From: Thereva unica
Taxonomy: Eukaryota > Arthropoda > Insecta > Diptera > Therevidae
NCBI GenBank assembly: GCA_949987705.1
Contig: OX465281.1
Span: forward strand, 162,888,393 to 162,952,392
Length of the DNA: 64,000 nt
Reading direction: 5' to 3'
The notes under the pieces were generated by a model. The model did not search any database. It was not told the origin of the DNA and was given only the letters and a program-made list of their open reading frames with translations. A program made the position numbers and the translations under genes. How positions within the stretch are numbered: the stretch's first letter is position 1; the number at the start of each line of letters is the position of its first letter. This document shows positions 1 to 8,535 of this stretch, piece after piece.

Positions 1-142
1 TTCAACTTCCAAAGATTGAAACAAGTCGCATTAATAATTAATTGCGATCACGCAAGCAGATATACTGCGCAATTGCACATGATCCGGTTGCAGCTGCAAG
101 AGCCCGTTTGTTTTTGTTTTGTTTTGCGTTGGGTCGCGTATG

Positions 143-177
143 TATATAAAAACCTACCCGAATGCATCTCCGTCATT
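143..177 (+). promoter_or_regulatory. Core promoter of polB (TATA box plus initiator)
   Basis: TATATAAAA at 143-151 is followed 32 bases later by TCATT at 173-177, the spacing and initiator expected of an arthropod RNA polymerase II promoter. It is the only good match between the window edge and the polB start and would give a leader of about 330 bases. Confidence 0.6.
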
Positions 178-271
178 CGAAGGTTGATTTTAAAATCGCG
201 AAAAGTGAGTCGGGAAGTATTTACCTTGACAGTTTAACTTTAAAAGTGTTTTGAGAAGTTTTAATCTAATC

Positions 272-483
272 GGAATTTCGAGTGCTGAAAGTGTTTTAAA
301 AAAGTGTAAAAGTGTGGGTGGATATTATTTAAAAACAAAAAGGAATTTTGAGTGTTAACATTGTTTTAAAAAGTGTAAAATTGTGGGTAAATATATATTC
401 AAAAATAAAAAGGAAGTTCTAGTGTTAATATTGCTTTAAAGTGTAAAAGTGTGGGGGATATACTTATATTTAAAAATAAAAAA
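272..483 (+). repeat. Three-copy 70-bp tandem repeat in the polB leader
   Basis: Copies begin at 272, 342 and 412, exactly 70 bases apart. Each has a GGAA(T/G)TT start, a GTGTTTTAAA-like block, GTGTAAAA and an A-rich end. The array fills the space between the predicted polB transcription start and the first Met codon, so it lies in the untranslated leader. Copies have diverged by several substitutions. Confidence 0.85.
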
Positions 484-508
484 GGGTGAGCAACTAGTTA
501 ATTTAAGC

Positions 509-3500
509 ATGAAAAAAATGTTGAAACTTAGGGCTCAGGTAGACGAGGAGCTTGGAATGTTTAGTAAATTTTTCAATCTGAGGGGACGCAAAATTACTTT
601 CAAAATCAATAGCCCACCTGCAAATGTGGAACACTCAGATTGGATCAAAAGTGCAGTTGACGATATTGTTCAACACGCACTCTTAGAAGTTCAGCCGGAT
701 GATTTCCTTGGTCTTACCTTTTGTGGAGCGTCCTTTATGGAGAAAGGTCCAGGGTGGTTAAGTTACAGATCGGCCTCCACACTGAAAGTATCCGATGTGT
801 GGGACACCATTGGAAACAATTTTCAAAGCAATTCAAGTGGATTAAGTACCGACACGTTCTGCTTAAATATTACCACAGTTAGACTACCACAAGGGAGAGG
901 AAATGATAGAGCCAGGAAATACAACACGTTTGATGAGGAATGTGTAAAGAGAAAGGGTATCGTAGTAATAAAAAACAAGGATAACCTTTGCCTAGCAAGA
1001 GCATTGATAGTTGCCATATCCAAAGTGAATAAGGAGACAGAGTTTGTCAAAGTAAGGAGGGATGTTGGAAAATTACAAACTCAACGAGCAACAGAACTTT
1101 TGTCTGAATCCAGGATAAATATACCCAATGAAGGTGCCGGAATTCCGGAGTTGCAAAAATTTCAAGAACATCTGAAAGATTATAAGATTATAGTGTATAG
1201 ATATGGTGCTAGAGGAAAAGATGTGATATTTGAGGGACAAAATACCGGAAAAAAACTAAATTTACTGTACCACAACAATCATTACAACGTCATAGGTTCG
1301 CTAACTGCCGCATTTTGCTGTAGTTATTATTGTGAGGAGTGCCATGTACCATACAATACCAAAAATGATCACAGATGTGGAGGAACCTGTCCTTGCTGCC
1401 AACAGACTCCAGCATGCGCTAAAGACTGTACCGAAAAGCTGTGTAAAGATTGTAATCGACATTTTAGAGGAGAATTTTGCTTCAGCAATCATAAAGCTTC
1501 AGGATCTCTTCAGAAAAGTGTTTGCGAGGTAATAAAAAAATGCTAAGATTGTCTCAAGACATATAAAGCAGATAAAACTCATATATGCGGTGAATATTTT
1601 TGCAAGATCTGTGATAAACACGTGGAACAAGGACACTTCTGCTTTATACAACCAGATGTCAGAACCCCCCCGACAAAAGATACTCTTTTTGTCTTTTACG
1701 ACCTGGAAACAAGGCAGGAGAAGGTTGTAGATCAAAAATATATAGAAGGAGAATCAGCTGGAGACATAAAGCTACATGAACCAAATTTATGTGTAGCTGC
1801 GAGGCGTTGTGAACTTTGCATTGATATAGAAAAGTTACATTTCTGCCAAAAATGTGGATATAGATTGAAAATTTACCAAACTAATGTAGTGACCGAGTTT
1901 TTGAAAGATTTGCTGGAATTAAGGAAAGGCAAATTTAAAAGGATAGTAGTCATAGCTCATAATGGTCAGGCGTTTGACCATCAATTCATGCTGAATCACA
2001 TTCTGAAAAAGACAGACCTGAAACCCAAATTAATAATGCGGTGGACGAAAATTATAATGATGCAGTTGGACAACATAAAATTTATCGACTCACTAAATTA
2101 TTTTCCTATGAGCCTATCGCAACTACCAAAAGCTATTTAACACGTTTGAGAATAGGAAATATATTGGGAAATTACCGGCAATAGAATATTACAGTCCCGA
2201 CTCAATGAAAACTGAAGATCGTGATAGTTTCCTCAAATGGTACGAGGAACATAAAAATGAAGACTTTGATATGCAGCGTGATATTGTAGACTATTGCATT
2301 AGTGACGTGCAGATTTTGACAGAGGCGTGCTTAAAATTTAGAAAATTAATGTTGGTAGAATGCAAAGTTGATCCATTTGTTGAGGCGACAACTATTGCCT
2401 CTGCATGCAATTTAGTTTTTCGGCGCAATTTTCTTAAACCGAATACTATTGGTATTATTCCAAGAAAGGGATATAGATATGCCGATAATCAGTCAGCAAT
2501 AGCAATTCAATGGCTAATATCTGAAGAAAAACGCAGAGGAATTAATATTACACATGCAGCCAAACAAAGAGAAGTTGTTCTGAAAGGAGTAAAAGTAGAT
2601 GGCTATTGTGCAGAGTCTAATCAAATTTTTGAATTCCATGGATGCTACTACCATGGACACCCCACATGTTTGAAACACAACCGTGATCAACCTCTTCATG
2701 ATGACCATAGCGATACTCTAAATCACCGATATGAAGTAACAACCGCAAAGACGGGACGCTTACGTTCTTATGGATACGAGGTCATTGAGATGTGGGAGTG
2801 TGATTTTCTCAGACTGATGGAAACGAATAAAGACATTCCAGCTTTAAGAGACCATCCTTTACTGGTACATTCACCTTTAAATCCTAGAGATGCTTTTTAT
2901 GGGGGTCGAACAGGTAATGTTTATACACATTACGAATGCAAGCCAGGTGAAAAAATAAAATACATAGATGTATGTTCATTGTATCCATGGGTTTGCAAGT
3001 ATGGAAAATTCCCAATTGGTCACCCTGAATTATATGTCGGAACAGATGCATGCTCCAAAGTTGATTTAGGTAAAATAGATGGTCTGATCAAATGTAAAAT
3101 TTTACCGCCCGAAGGAATGTATCACCCCGTTCTACCGATTAGACAGAATAATAAATTAATGTTCCCCTTATGTCATAGATGTAGTGAGGAGAAAAACAAA
3201 CATCACGAATGCACACACACGGATGAGCAAAGAGCTCTTATTGGAACATGGGTAATTGACGAGGTGAAAACAGCTCTAAGTAGAGGATACAAAATGCTGA
3301 ATACATACGAAATATGGAGTTACAAAACTGAGGCGTACGACAAATCAAACCTTTCGGGTGGACTGTTTACTTCAATGATGAACAAATTTATCAAGATGAA
3401 ACAGCAGGCATCAGGATGGCCCAGCAAATGCAGTTCGGATGAAGAGGAAAAGAGGAAATACCTGGAGGAATTTCTGAAAAATGAAGGTGTAAAACTGGAG

Positions 3501-4280
3501 TATTCAGAAGTTAATAAAAATCCTGGGCTAAGATCATTAGCCAAGTTAATTTTAAACTCCTTTTGGGGAAAATTCGGACAGCGAGAAAACCAACCGAAGA
3601 CCAATATAATTAACAGTTCAGGAGAGTTGTATCAGTTTCTAGTAAATCCGGCAGTAGAGGTACAACATCTTCTTCCAGTCAATGAAGAAACGCTTATTGT
3701 AAACTGGAATTACAGAGAAGAAGCTGCAGAATCTCTAGGAACAGTTAACGTTTCTATAGCATCTTATACAACCGCACAGGCACGACTTAAGTTATTTAGC
3801 TATTTGGAGCAACTTGGAGAAAGAGTTTTATATTATGACACTGATTCTGTCATATATATTAGCAGAGAAGGAGAATACGATCCCCCGACTGGAGAATTCA
3901 TTGGAGATATGACCGATGAGTAAGAATGCTACGGTCCTGGTAGTTATATAAAAACTTTTACAAGTGGAGGCCCTAAAAATTATGCATATGCAGTTTATAG
4001 CACAAGGGATGAATCCATCAAGGTACAGAGTAAAGTAAAAGGAATCTGTCTGAATTATGAAGCTTCGCAACATGTCAATTTAGATTCAATTAAAAATATG
4101 ATATTAAATGACAACGAGTAAGACCACATTCCTATCCTATCAAAAAATATTCGCCGCACAAAAGATCACGAGGTAATAACAGTTCCTGAAATAAAAAAAT
4201 ATAAGGTGACTTCAAATAAACGAAGATTTCTGGAAGATTTCAGCTCCCTACCATATGGGTTTAAAAGACAGAAAAGATGA
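509..4280 (+). pseudogene. POLB: Polinton protein-primed family B DNA polymerase, broken
   Basis: Replicates the element from protein-primed ends. The first ATG is 509. The N-terminal part has an OTU-like Cys/His pattern (DNLCLARAL near 980, HYNVI near 1280) followed by Cys/His zinc-binding clusters at about 1320-1640. Exonuclease motifs follow: YDLETR (~1700), HNGQAFDHQF (~1957), YCISDVQIL (~2293). Polymerase motifs are SLYP (~2978), NSFWGKFG (~3553) and YYDTDS (~3831). The frame is interrupted by TAA at 1544-1546, a +1 shift near 2130-2133, TAA at 3921-3923 and TAA at 4119-4121; the natural end is TGA 4278-4280. Without breaks it would be about 1,256 residues, a normal Polinton length. Catalytic motifs survive, so inactivation looks recent. 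Stop readthrough is conceivable but the frameshift argues for decay. Confidence 0.93.
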
Positions 4281-4541
4281 GAAAATGTGTTTGGAAGACA
4301 ACAACAGAGATAAATATATGAATTTGTCGCTGCTTACACCATGCCAATTTAGAAAAATAAGATATTTGAATAAGTTTCGTGGAGTAGGCCTAATGGGGAT
4401 ACCACATGATAAAAAAAGCGCACCAATAAACTCTACCCCAGGGGTTGGTGTGGAAATGAGTTCCATATTTGTTAAGATATATAAGACATTAAAATATGTA
4501 TTTAAGAGTCATTTGATATTTTCTCCTGGATCGTTAAAGTC

Positions 4542-5021
4542 ATGAATTCGGCAACTGTTATTTTGGATATACAATTTGTCAGTGGAGTAAATGGTCAGCT
4601 GTTTGCTAAGGAGATGGTAGTCTTACAACACGGATCACTTTTACCGAGCTTATACTACTTCAAGCCACCTTTTCCGTATAGTGAATTGACACCAAGAGCT
4701 CGTTGGCAGGATGATTTCAACTTTAGGAAAATAAATGGATTAAGATTGAATGGTGGAAATATTGATTACAATGAATTACCCAACCTATTGACGAATTATT
4801 CAAATTCAACAATTTATGTGAAAGAATTGGAAAAGGAGAAATTTATCCGGAAATACCTCCCTGAAGCGAAAATAATCCAGCTGGAAATACCAAAACTAAG
4901 TAACTTGGAAAACTTTGAGTCTTTCTGTATGATACATTGAAAGTCACCAACTCTTCGATGTGCCGTTGAAAATTGTGTTAATATATATTTATACATGTTA
5001 GTGAATAAATTTTTTAAATAA
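4542..5021 (+). pseudogene. Conserved Polinton-associated ORF of unknown function, probable late stop
   Basis: The open part (4542-4940, 132 residues) starts with a hydrophobic strand plus DIQF and contains a central GLRLNGG-like turn and a YVKELEKEKFI segment. It resembles a family that commonly sits next to polB in arthropod Polintons; the layout (acidic first strand, internal Lys/Glu motif, late Cys and His) recalls a diverged RNase H-fold exonuclease, but I cannot confirm this. TGA 4938-4940 interrupts it: the same frame stays open to TAA 5019-5021 and reads RCAVENCV, which looks like a genuine family C-terminus. It is therefore probably a nonsense-mutated gene or one with a shortened tail. 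It follows polB on the same strand by 261 bases that hold no recognisable gene. Confidence 0.6.
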
Positions 5022-5050
5022 AAGATATCTTTAGTTTTATTTTATTTATT
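5004..5050. terminator. Convergent back-to-back polyadenylation signals
   Basis: AATAAA at 5004-5009 serves the plus-strand gene and a TTTATTTATTT block around 5040-5050 (AATAAATAAA on the minus strand) serves the convergent gene starting at 5672. The two transcription units meet in less than 110 bases, as in compact viral genomes. Confidence 0.65.
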
Positions 5051-5672
5051 TGCATTCAAAATTTATCGTATCAAAAACAAGATTTGCAATACAGTACAAC
5101 GGTATTTCATAAAAAAGTCGAGAATAATTTAAGTGTACATAAGATGTTCGACTTGGAATAAAAAAATCTTCGCATGCTAATGTCAATACATTTTTTTCTT
5201 TACATTTTTCAACATATTTTCTATAACATTCTTTCACACTATCCGCAGCATTATTATTGTGGTACATAACGATGTTTAAAAATTTCAGCATTTCAAATAG
5301 TTTACAAAGTTCAGCCTGTCTTAAGGTGATGCTGCCACTGCCAACAGGGATTTTGTGTTCTTTTTGCAGCTTTGGTTGATTTGCTGGAGATGTATTTTCC
5401 ATTTTGATTTTTAAAGCGCTAAGATAGCTGTAAATTGTTGTCCATTCAGAATAAGATACTGATATTGGTATGAGTCCGTGGCGGTGAAACACTATTTTTG
5501 CCTCAAATGATGATGGGTCAAATTCGAGAATTATTTTCCGGTTGTGACAATCGCCCAGATGATATGTGTAGTTTAATAACAGATTTTCACCCACAACTTT
5601 TGCTTCACATTTGGACAACTTCTTTTCTCCTTTAGCACCAGTGGTCCTTTGTCTCTTACGTGATGGCTCCAT
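5046..5672 (-). CDS. Polinton protein of unknown function, nuclear-signal N-terminus
   Basis: The ORF reads 208 residues from the ATG at 5670-5672; an in-frame TTG three codons upstream is unlikely to be the start. The N-terminus EPSRKRQRTTGAKGEKK is strongly basic and looks like a nuclear localisation signal. The rest is a mixed alpha/beta protein with no signal peptide, membrane segment or motif I recognise. One stretch (PISVSYSEWTTIYSYL) faintly recalls PC4-like ssDNA-binding cofactors, too weak to call. It sits downstream of the protease on the same strand, with its own TATA-like motif 16-25 bases upstream. Confidence 0.75.
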   Translation of the reverse strand: MEPSRKRQRTTGAKGEKKLSKCEAKVVGENLLLNYTYHLGDCHNRKIILEFDPSSFEAKIVFHRHGLIPISVSYSEWTTIYSYLSALKIKMENTSPANQPKLQKEHKIPVGSGSITLRQAELCKLFEMLKFLNIVMYHNNNAADSVKECYRKYVEKCKEKNVLTLACEDFFIPSRTSYVHLNYSRLFYEIPLYCIANLVFDTINFECK

Positions 5673-5687
5673 GCTACTCAATTTAAA

Positions 5688-5697
5688 CTTATATACT
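5688..5697 (-). promoter_or_regulatory. TATA-like motif upstream of the ORF at 5672
   Basis: The minus strand reads AGTATATAAG, ending 16 bases before the ATG. That is too close for a normal 30-base TATA-to-start spacing with a leader. Similar motifs sit just upstream of several other genes of this element. Confidence 0.4.
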
Positions 5698-5702
5698 GAA
5701 TA

Positions 5703-6230
5703 TTAACATCCTCTGTTTGGGGTTTTTATAGTACTGACCCCTGCTTTGCATGATTGGTTACAGAAATCTCCACCATTTTGTGAAAAATTCTTTAAATATA
5801 AATTAATAATTTTATTATCATTTGAACTGAAATCGCTGGAGATGAATTCTTTTAAAAAAGTTTTCAAGCTTTTTCCCCTGCATCGTGAATATAGAAATAC
5901 ACAGCAATAATGTCCACAAGTTGCTGAAAATTGACTTTGCAATCGTTTTTTATTATTCAAAAAATTCTTTGAATTATTTAGTAGAAATCTTTGAAAATAT
6001 TTATTGGTGGGATACCTTCCAAATGAGTCAAAGTACTCTGCCGAGCCTTGTTTAGGGAAATAAAATGCAACCCAATGAGTTCCGTCTTTGTGTGCTGGAT
6101 CTGTATTAGCTATGACGCATGCTGGTTTTTTTATTTTTTGTGGTAGATGGTTGCATGGGAAGACTCCTCTAAAAAATTTGTCTGTTACGCGATTATTTGT
6201 CAATGCAGTTGCAAGCTCGATCGTGTTCAT
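5703..6230 (-). CDS. PRO: Adenain-like cysteine protease of the Polinton
   Basis: Predicted capsid-maturation protease of the Ulp1/adenovirus-protease fold, 175 residues. The catalytic order is visible: His in THWVAF, Asp in YFDSFG, a Gln in the QSQFSATCGH region and the nucleophile Cys in ATCGHYCCVF. RGVF near residue 22 is also a usual element of this family. The start ATG at 6230 overlaps the stop of the upstream ORF as ATGA, suggesting translation from a shared transcript. The frame is intact with all catalytic residues, and the length is near the family norm. It would act in assembling particles together with the capsid proteins upstream. Confidence 0.92.
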   Translation of the reverse strand: MNTIELATALTNNRVTDKFFRGVFPCNHLPQKIKKPACVIANTDPAHKDGTHWVAFYFPKQGSAEYFDSFGRYPTNKYFQRFLLNNSKNFLNNKKRLQSQFSATCGHYCCVFLYSRCRGKSLKTFLKEFISSDFSSNDNKIINLYLKNFSQNGGDFCNQSCKAGVSTIKTPNRGC

Positions 6231-6574
6231 TCTTGTTCACAGGTAAATGCTGCTTCTAGGTCAATGACATTGGTGAGAGATGTCACGTAGTTATTTATAA
6301 ACTCCTTAGTTGGTGTTCCACGAACAAAGATTGTCTTAAATTTCGCCAGAGTTTTTATAAGGTCTTCATCTATCCGTTTTAGTTCAAGGTTACCAAATTT
6401 AGTTGATTGTTGTTGCTCGTTGCATTCTGTAGTAGATGTTGGATATTTAAAAATTATTTCCTTCGCAAACGTTTTATTTTGCGCAGTGAATTCAGCGATA
6501 GAGACTTTTTTAAAGAAGGTATATTCACCTCCACAAAAGTATTCCACATTAATTAAACAGCTCATTGTTACCAT
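6227..6574 (-). CDS. Small Polinton ORF of unknown function
   Basis: The ORF is 115 residues, with ATGs at 6574 and 6565 both possible starts. It lies between the capsid protein and the protease on the same strand and ends in an ATGA overlap with the protease start. Composition is mixed, with no signal peptide or membrane helix; an early Cys pair (CLINVEYFCGG) and a late FVRGTPTKEFI segment stand out. I do not recognise the family. Tight packing and an intact frame support a real gene. Confidence 0.7.
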   Translation of the reverse strand: MVTMSCLINVEYFCGGEYTFFKKVSIAEFTAQNKTFAKEIIFKYPTSTTECNEQQQSTKFGNLELKRIDEDLIKTLAKFKTIFVRGTPTKEFINNYVTSLTNVIDLEAAFTCEQE

Positions 6575-6618
6575 AATAAATCAATTCACCAACTAACAGT
6601 TGGAACATATCGTATCCA

Positions 6619-6628
6619 CCTTATATAG
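6619..6628 (-). promoter_or_regulatory. TATA-like motif upstream of the 115-residue ORF
   Basis: The minus strand reads CTATATAAGG about 45 bases before the ATG at 6574, just past the capsid gene stop. The spacing suits an ordinary TATA promoter for the 115-residue ORF and protease pair. Confidence 0.45.
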
Positions 6629-6630
6629 AT

Positions 6631-7953
6631 TTAAAAATTTGTGTAAACATTTCGATCCTTGTCAATTTCAATGCTTCCATCGTACTCGGCATATACAATG
6701 CATGTCACACTATTTTTTAACGCGTCTCTAAATTTTCCTTCAACTCGTACTGTTCCCTGATTTAGTAAATTGCCGCAAGTCGCGTTATATGAATTGTCTG
6801 TTGTTAAATCGAAAGCGAGAAGAAAACATCCCTTGTCAAATAATTTCTTGGATATTTGATGACCTTTATCGAAATAATGAATACCTGTTCCCCTGAATAA
6901 CGTATTGTATCCGCGTGTACTAATCGGATTATCTTTTGAGTAGTCAAATTCAAGGGGTTGATTTGGTATCTGCACGCCATTCACTGATAAATTGAATCTG
7001 GTAATGTTGTTATGTTTAAAGTTGAAGGGGTTCTTTGTTCTTCTGCCCGTGTAAGCATCATTGTCCACCATTCCAAAAATTATTAAGTTCGGTAACTGTC
7101 CGATGACGATATTATCCAGTGAAAGTGTGAATGTGTTTGCTGGAATAGTGTAACTTTTAACTTCAACTCGCTTGTATGGGTATATGGCGTTTGATCGCTG
7201 TAAAACTGTCTCATGTGCTAATAAAATATTCGGATTAACTGTCACGTGATTCATGTACATGGTTGCATCCAAGATTTTTAATTGTGGTGAGTCGGTACCG
7301 TCCTTGGATAAAATATAAAATTCTGGTTTTTCAAGCGATAAAACAACACGTAAATCGACACCGTTTAATAGCAACTTATCCTGATTAAGCAAGTCAGTAT
7401 GGATTTTCCCCATCAATTCAACCACATTACTTTTATTGAAGAGTTTCTGACGATCTAAATAGCCTTGGTGTAATTCAGCAACGGGTTTATCGATATCTGC
7501 AATTTCCGCGTCATCTTTGTCAAGATACCAGCCAACCGACTCCAAATGGGTAGATGCCGCATCTTTGCCATAATTTAATAAATTTTCAATATAAGCGCGA
7601 TAATTGTAATTGTGGTCGGTTTGAGCAATTGGTTTTCCATTCAAATATACAGTGCACTGGCGAAATATGGAGTGTAAAATATTGTTTATTAAACCTGGAG
7701 CATCACCATCATCTGGATAAAGTTCTTCTTTTCCATCTTTTATTTTAATTAATTGCAATTTTAAACGAAGATATATGCTAGATAAATCACGGTATGTATC
7801 TCCATGACCCAAAGTTACAAACTCTAGAACGGAGGAGTTGTCGAGCGAGGCTATTGGCTTATATGCTACTTCTTCTGTTTTCAAAATATTGCTCGGAACT
7901 GGTGGTGTTGAAAAAAGATCCAATTCTGATTTCATGCATTCTTTGTACGACAT
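6631..7953 (-). CDS. MCP: Polinton major capsid protein (double jelly-roll family)
   Basis: A 440-residue protein of the F54H12.2-like family, the Polinton protein predicted to be the double jelly-roll major capsid protein. Recognisable landmarks are VLEFVTLGHGDTYRDL near residue 45, the LYPDDGDAPGLINNILHS region near 80-95, HNYNYRAYIENLLNYG near 120, and HYFDKGHQISKKLFDKG late in the protein. No signal peptide or membrane helix is present, as expected of a capsid subunit. It is fully open, starts at ATG 7953 only five bases after the core-protein stop, and would build the capsid shell with the candidate minor protein at 8536-10104. Length agrees with insect homologues. The fold assignment rests on family recognition, not structure. 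Confidence 0.88.
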   Translation of the reverse strand: MSYKECMKSELDLFSTPPVPSNILKTEEVAYKPIASLDNSSVLEFVTLGHGDTYRDLSSIYLRLKLQLIKIKDGKEELYPDDGDAPGLINNILHSIFRQCTVYLNGKPIAQTDHNYNYRAYIENLLNYGKDAASTHLESVGWYLDKDDAEIADIDKPVAELHQGYLDRQKLFNKSNVVELMGKIHTDLLNQDKLLLNGVDLRVVLSLEKPEFYILSKDGTDSPQLKILDATMYMNHVTVNPNILLAHETVLQRSNAIYPYKRVEVKSYTIPANTFTLSLDNIVIGQLPNLIIFGMVDNDAYTGRRTKNPFNFKHNNITRFNLSVNGVQIPNQPLEFDYSKDNPISTRGYNTLFRGTGIHYFDKGHQISKKLFDKGCFLLAFDLTTDNSYNATCGNLLNQGTVRVEGKFRDALKNSVTCIVYAEYDGSIEIDKDRNVYTNF

Positions 7954-7958
7954 TATGA

Positions 7959-8477
7959 TTATTTATCAAATATGTCCAGTATACGTTTACGTATCTTTCG
8001 TTTTGTTTTCAAAACTCTTGCTTTTATTCCTTTTCTTTGATTTTCAGTTTTACAATTTCTCGACCGTTTAGGTGTTTTTCCACGTCTTTTGCGTTTAACA
8101 GCTGGTTTTAAATGTAGAGTTGTAAACGGATTGGGTCTTTTTATACCTGCACCCTTCGTTCCGTCAAACAGTTTATTTATACCTTTCTGAGCTAAATCTT
8201 GAACAACAACTCGACCTTGTTCTTTTAAAATATCTTTAACTGATTTGCTGCTGACGTTTTTATCCTGTATTATAGCTTGTCCTGTTTTTACAACCTGTTG
8301 TGCCAATGTTTTTAATCCTGATGTAGCTATGGGTTTTAAGTGTCGAAATAATGCACTGAAGAAGCTACCGATACCTCTTCCACGTTGATAAATAACTGGA
8401 CCACGATATAATTCTCCAATATCTGACAGGCCGCCGCCGCTTTGTATTAAATAATAACGTGTATAATAGGAATCCAT
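7959..8477 (-). CDS. Basic core/minor capsid-associated protein (adenovirus pX/pVI-like position)
   Basis: A 172-residue protein with a Gly-rich N-terminus (QSGGG near residue 14, RGRGIGSFFSALFRHLKP near 33), then an amphipathic helical stretch, and a C-terminal third dominated by Lys and Arg (RKRRGKTPKRSR and KTKRKIRKR). This layout, a short amphipathic segment plus a DNA-binding basic tail, is that of small Polinton virion proteins compared with adenovirus core or membrane-lytic proteins. A Gly-rich processing site for the protease is plausible but not proven. It directly precedes the capsid gene on the same strand, five bases apart. Confidence 0.72.
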   Translation of the reverse strand: MDSYYTRYYLIQSGGGLSDIGELYRGPVIYQRGRGIGSFFSALFRHLKPIATSGLKTLAQQVVKTGQAIIQDKNVSSKSVKDILKEQGRVVVQDLAQKGINKLFDGTKGAGIKRPNPFTTLHLKPAVKRKRRGKTPKRSRNCKTENQRKGIKARVLKTKRKIRKRILDIFDK

Positions 8478-8487
8478 CTCGTAATTC

Positions 8488-8497
8488 TATTTATACT
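8488..8497 (-). promoter_or_regulatory. TATA-like motif upstream of the core protein
   Basis: The minus strand reads GTATAAATAG, ending 11 bases before the ATG at 8477. Like the motif at 5688-5697 it is unusually close to the start codon, which would imply a very short leader or a non-standard promoter. Confidence 0.42.
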
Positions 8498-8535
8498 ATG
8501 CAAGAACAGTCTGTTGTGTGAATATTTATAGTTTT

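Noticed and set aside
16..237. Plus-strand ORF of 73 codons at the left edge
   Set aside because: It spans the predicted TATA box and initiator of polB and has no family features.
1544..4121. Reassignment or programmed readthrough of TAA in polB
   Set aside because: All other Polinton genes here use TAA or TAG as normal ends and polB also has a frameshift; decay is simpler.
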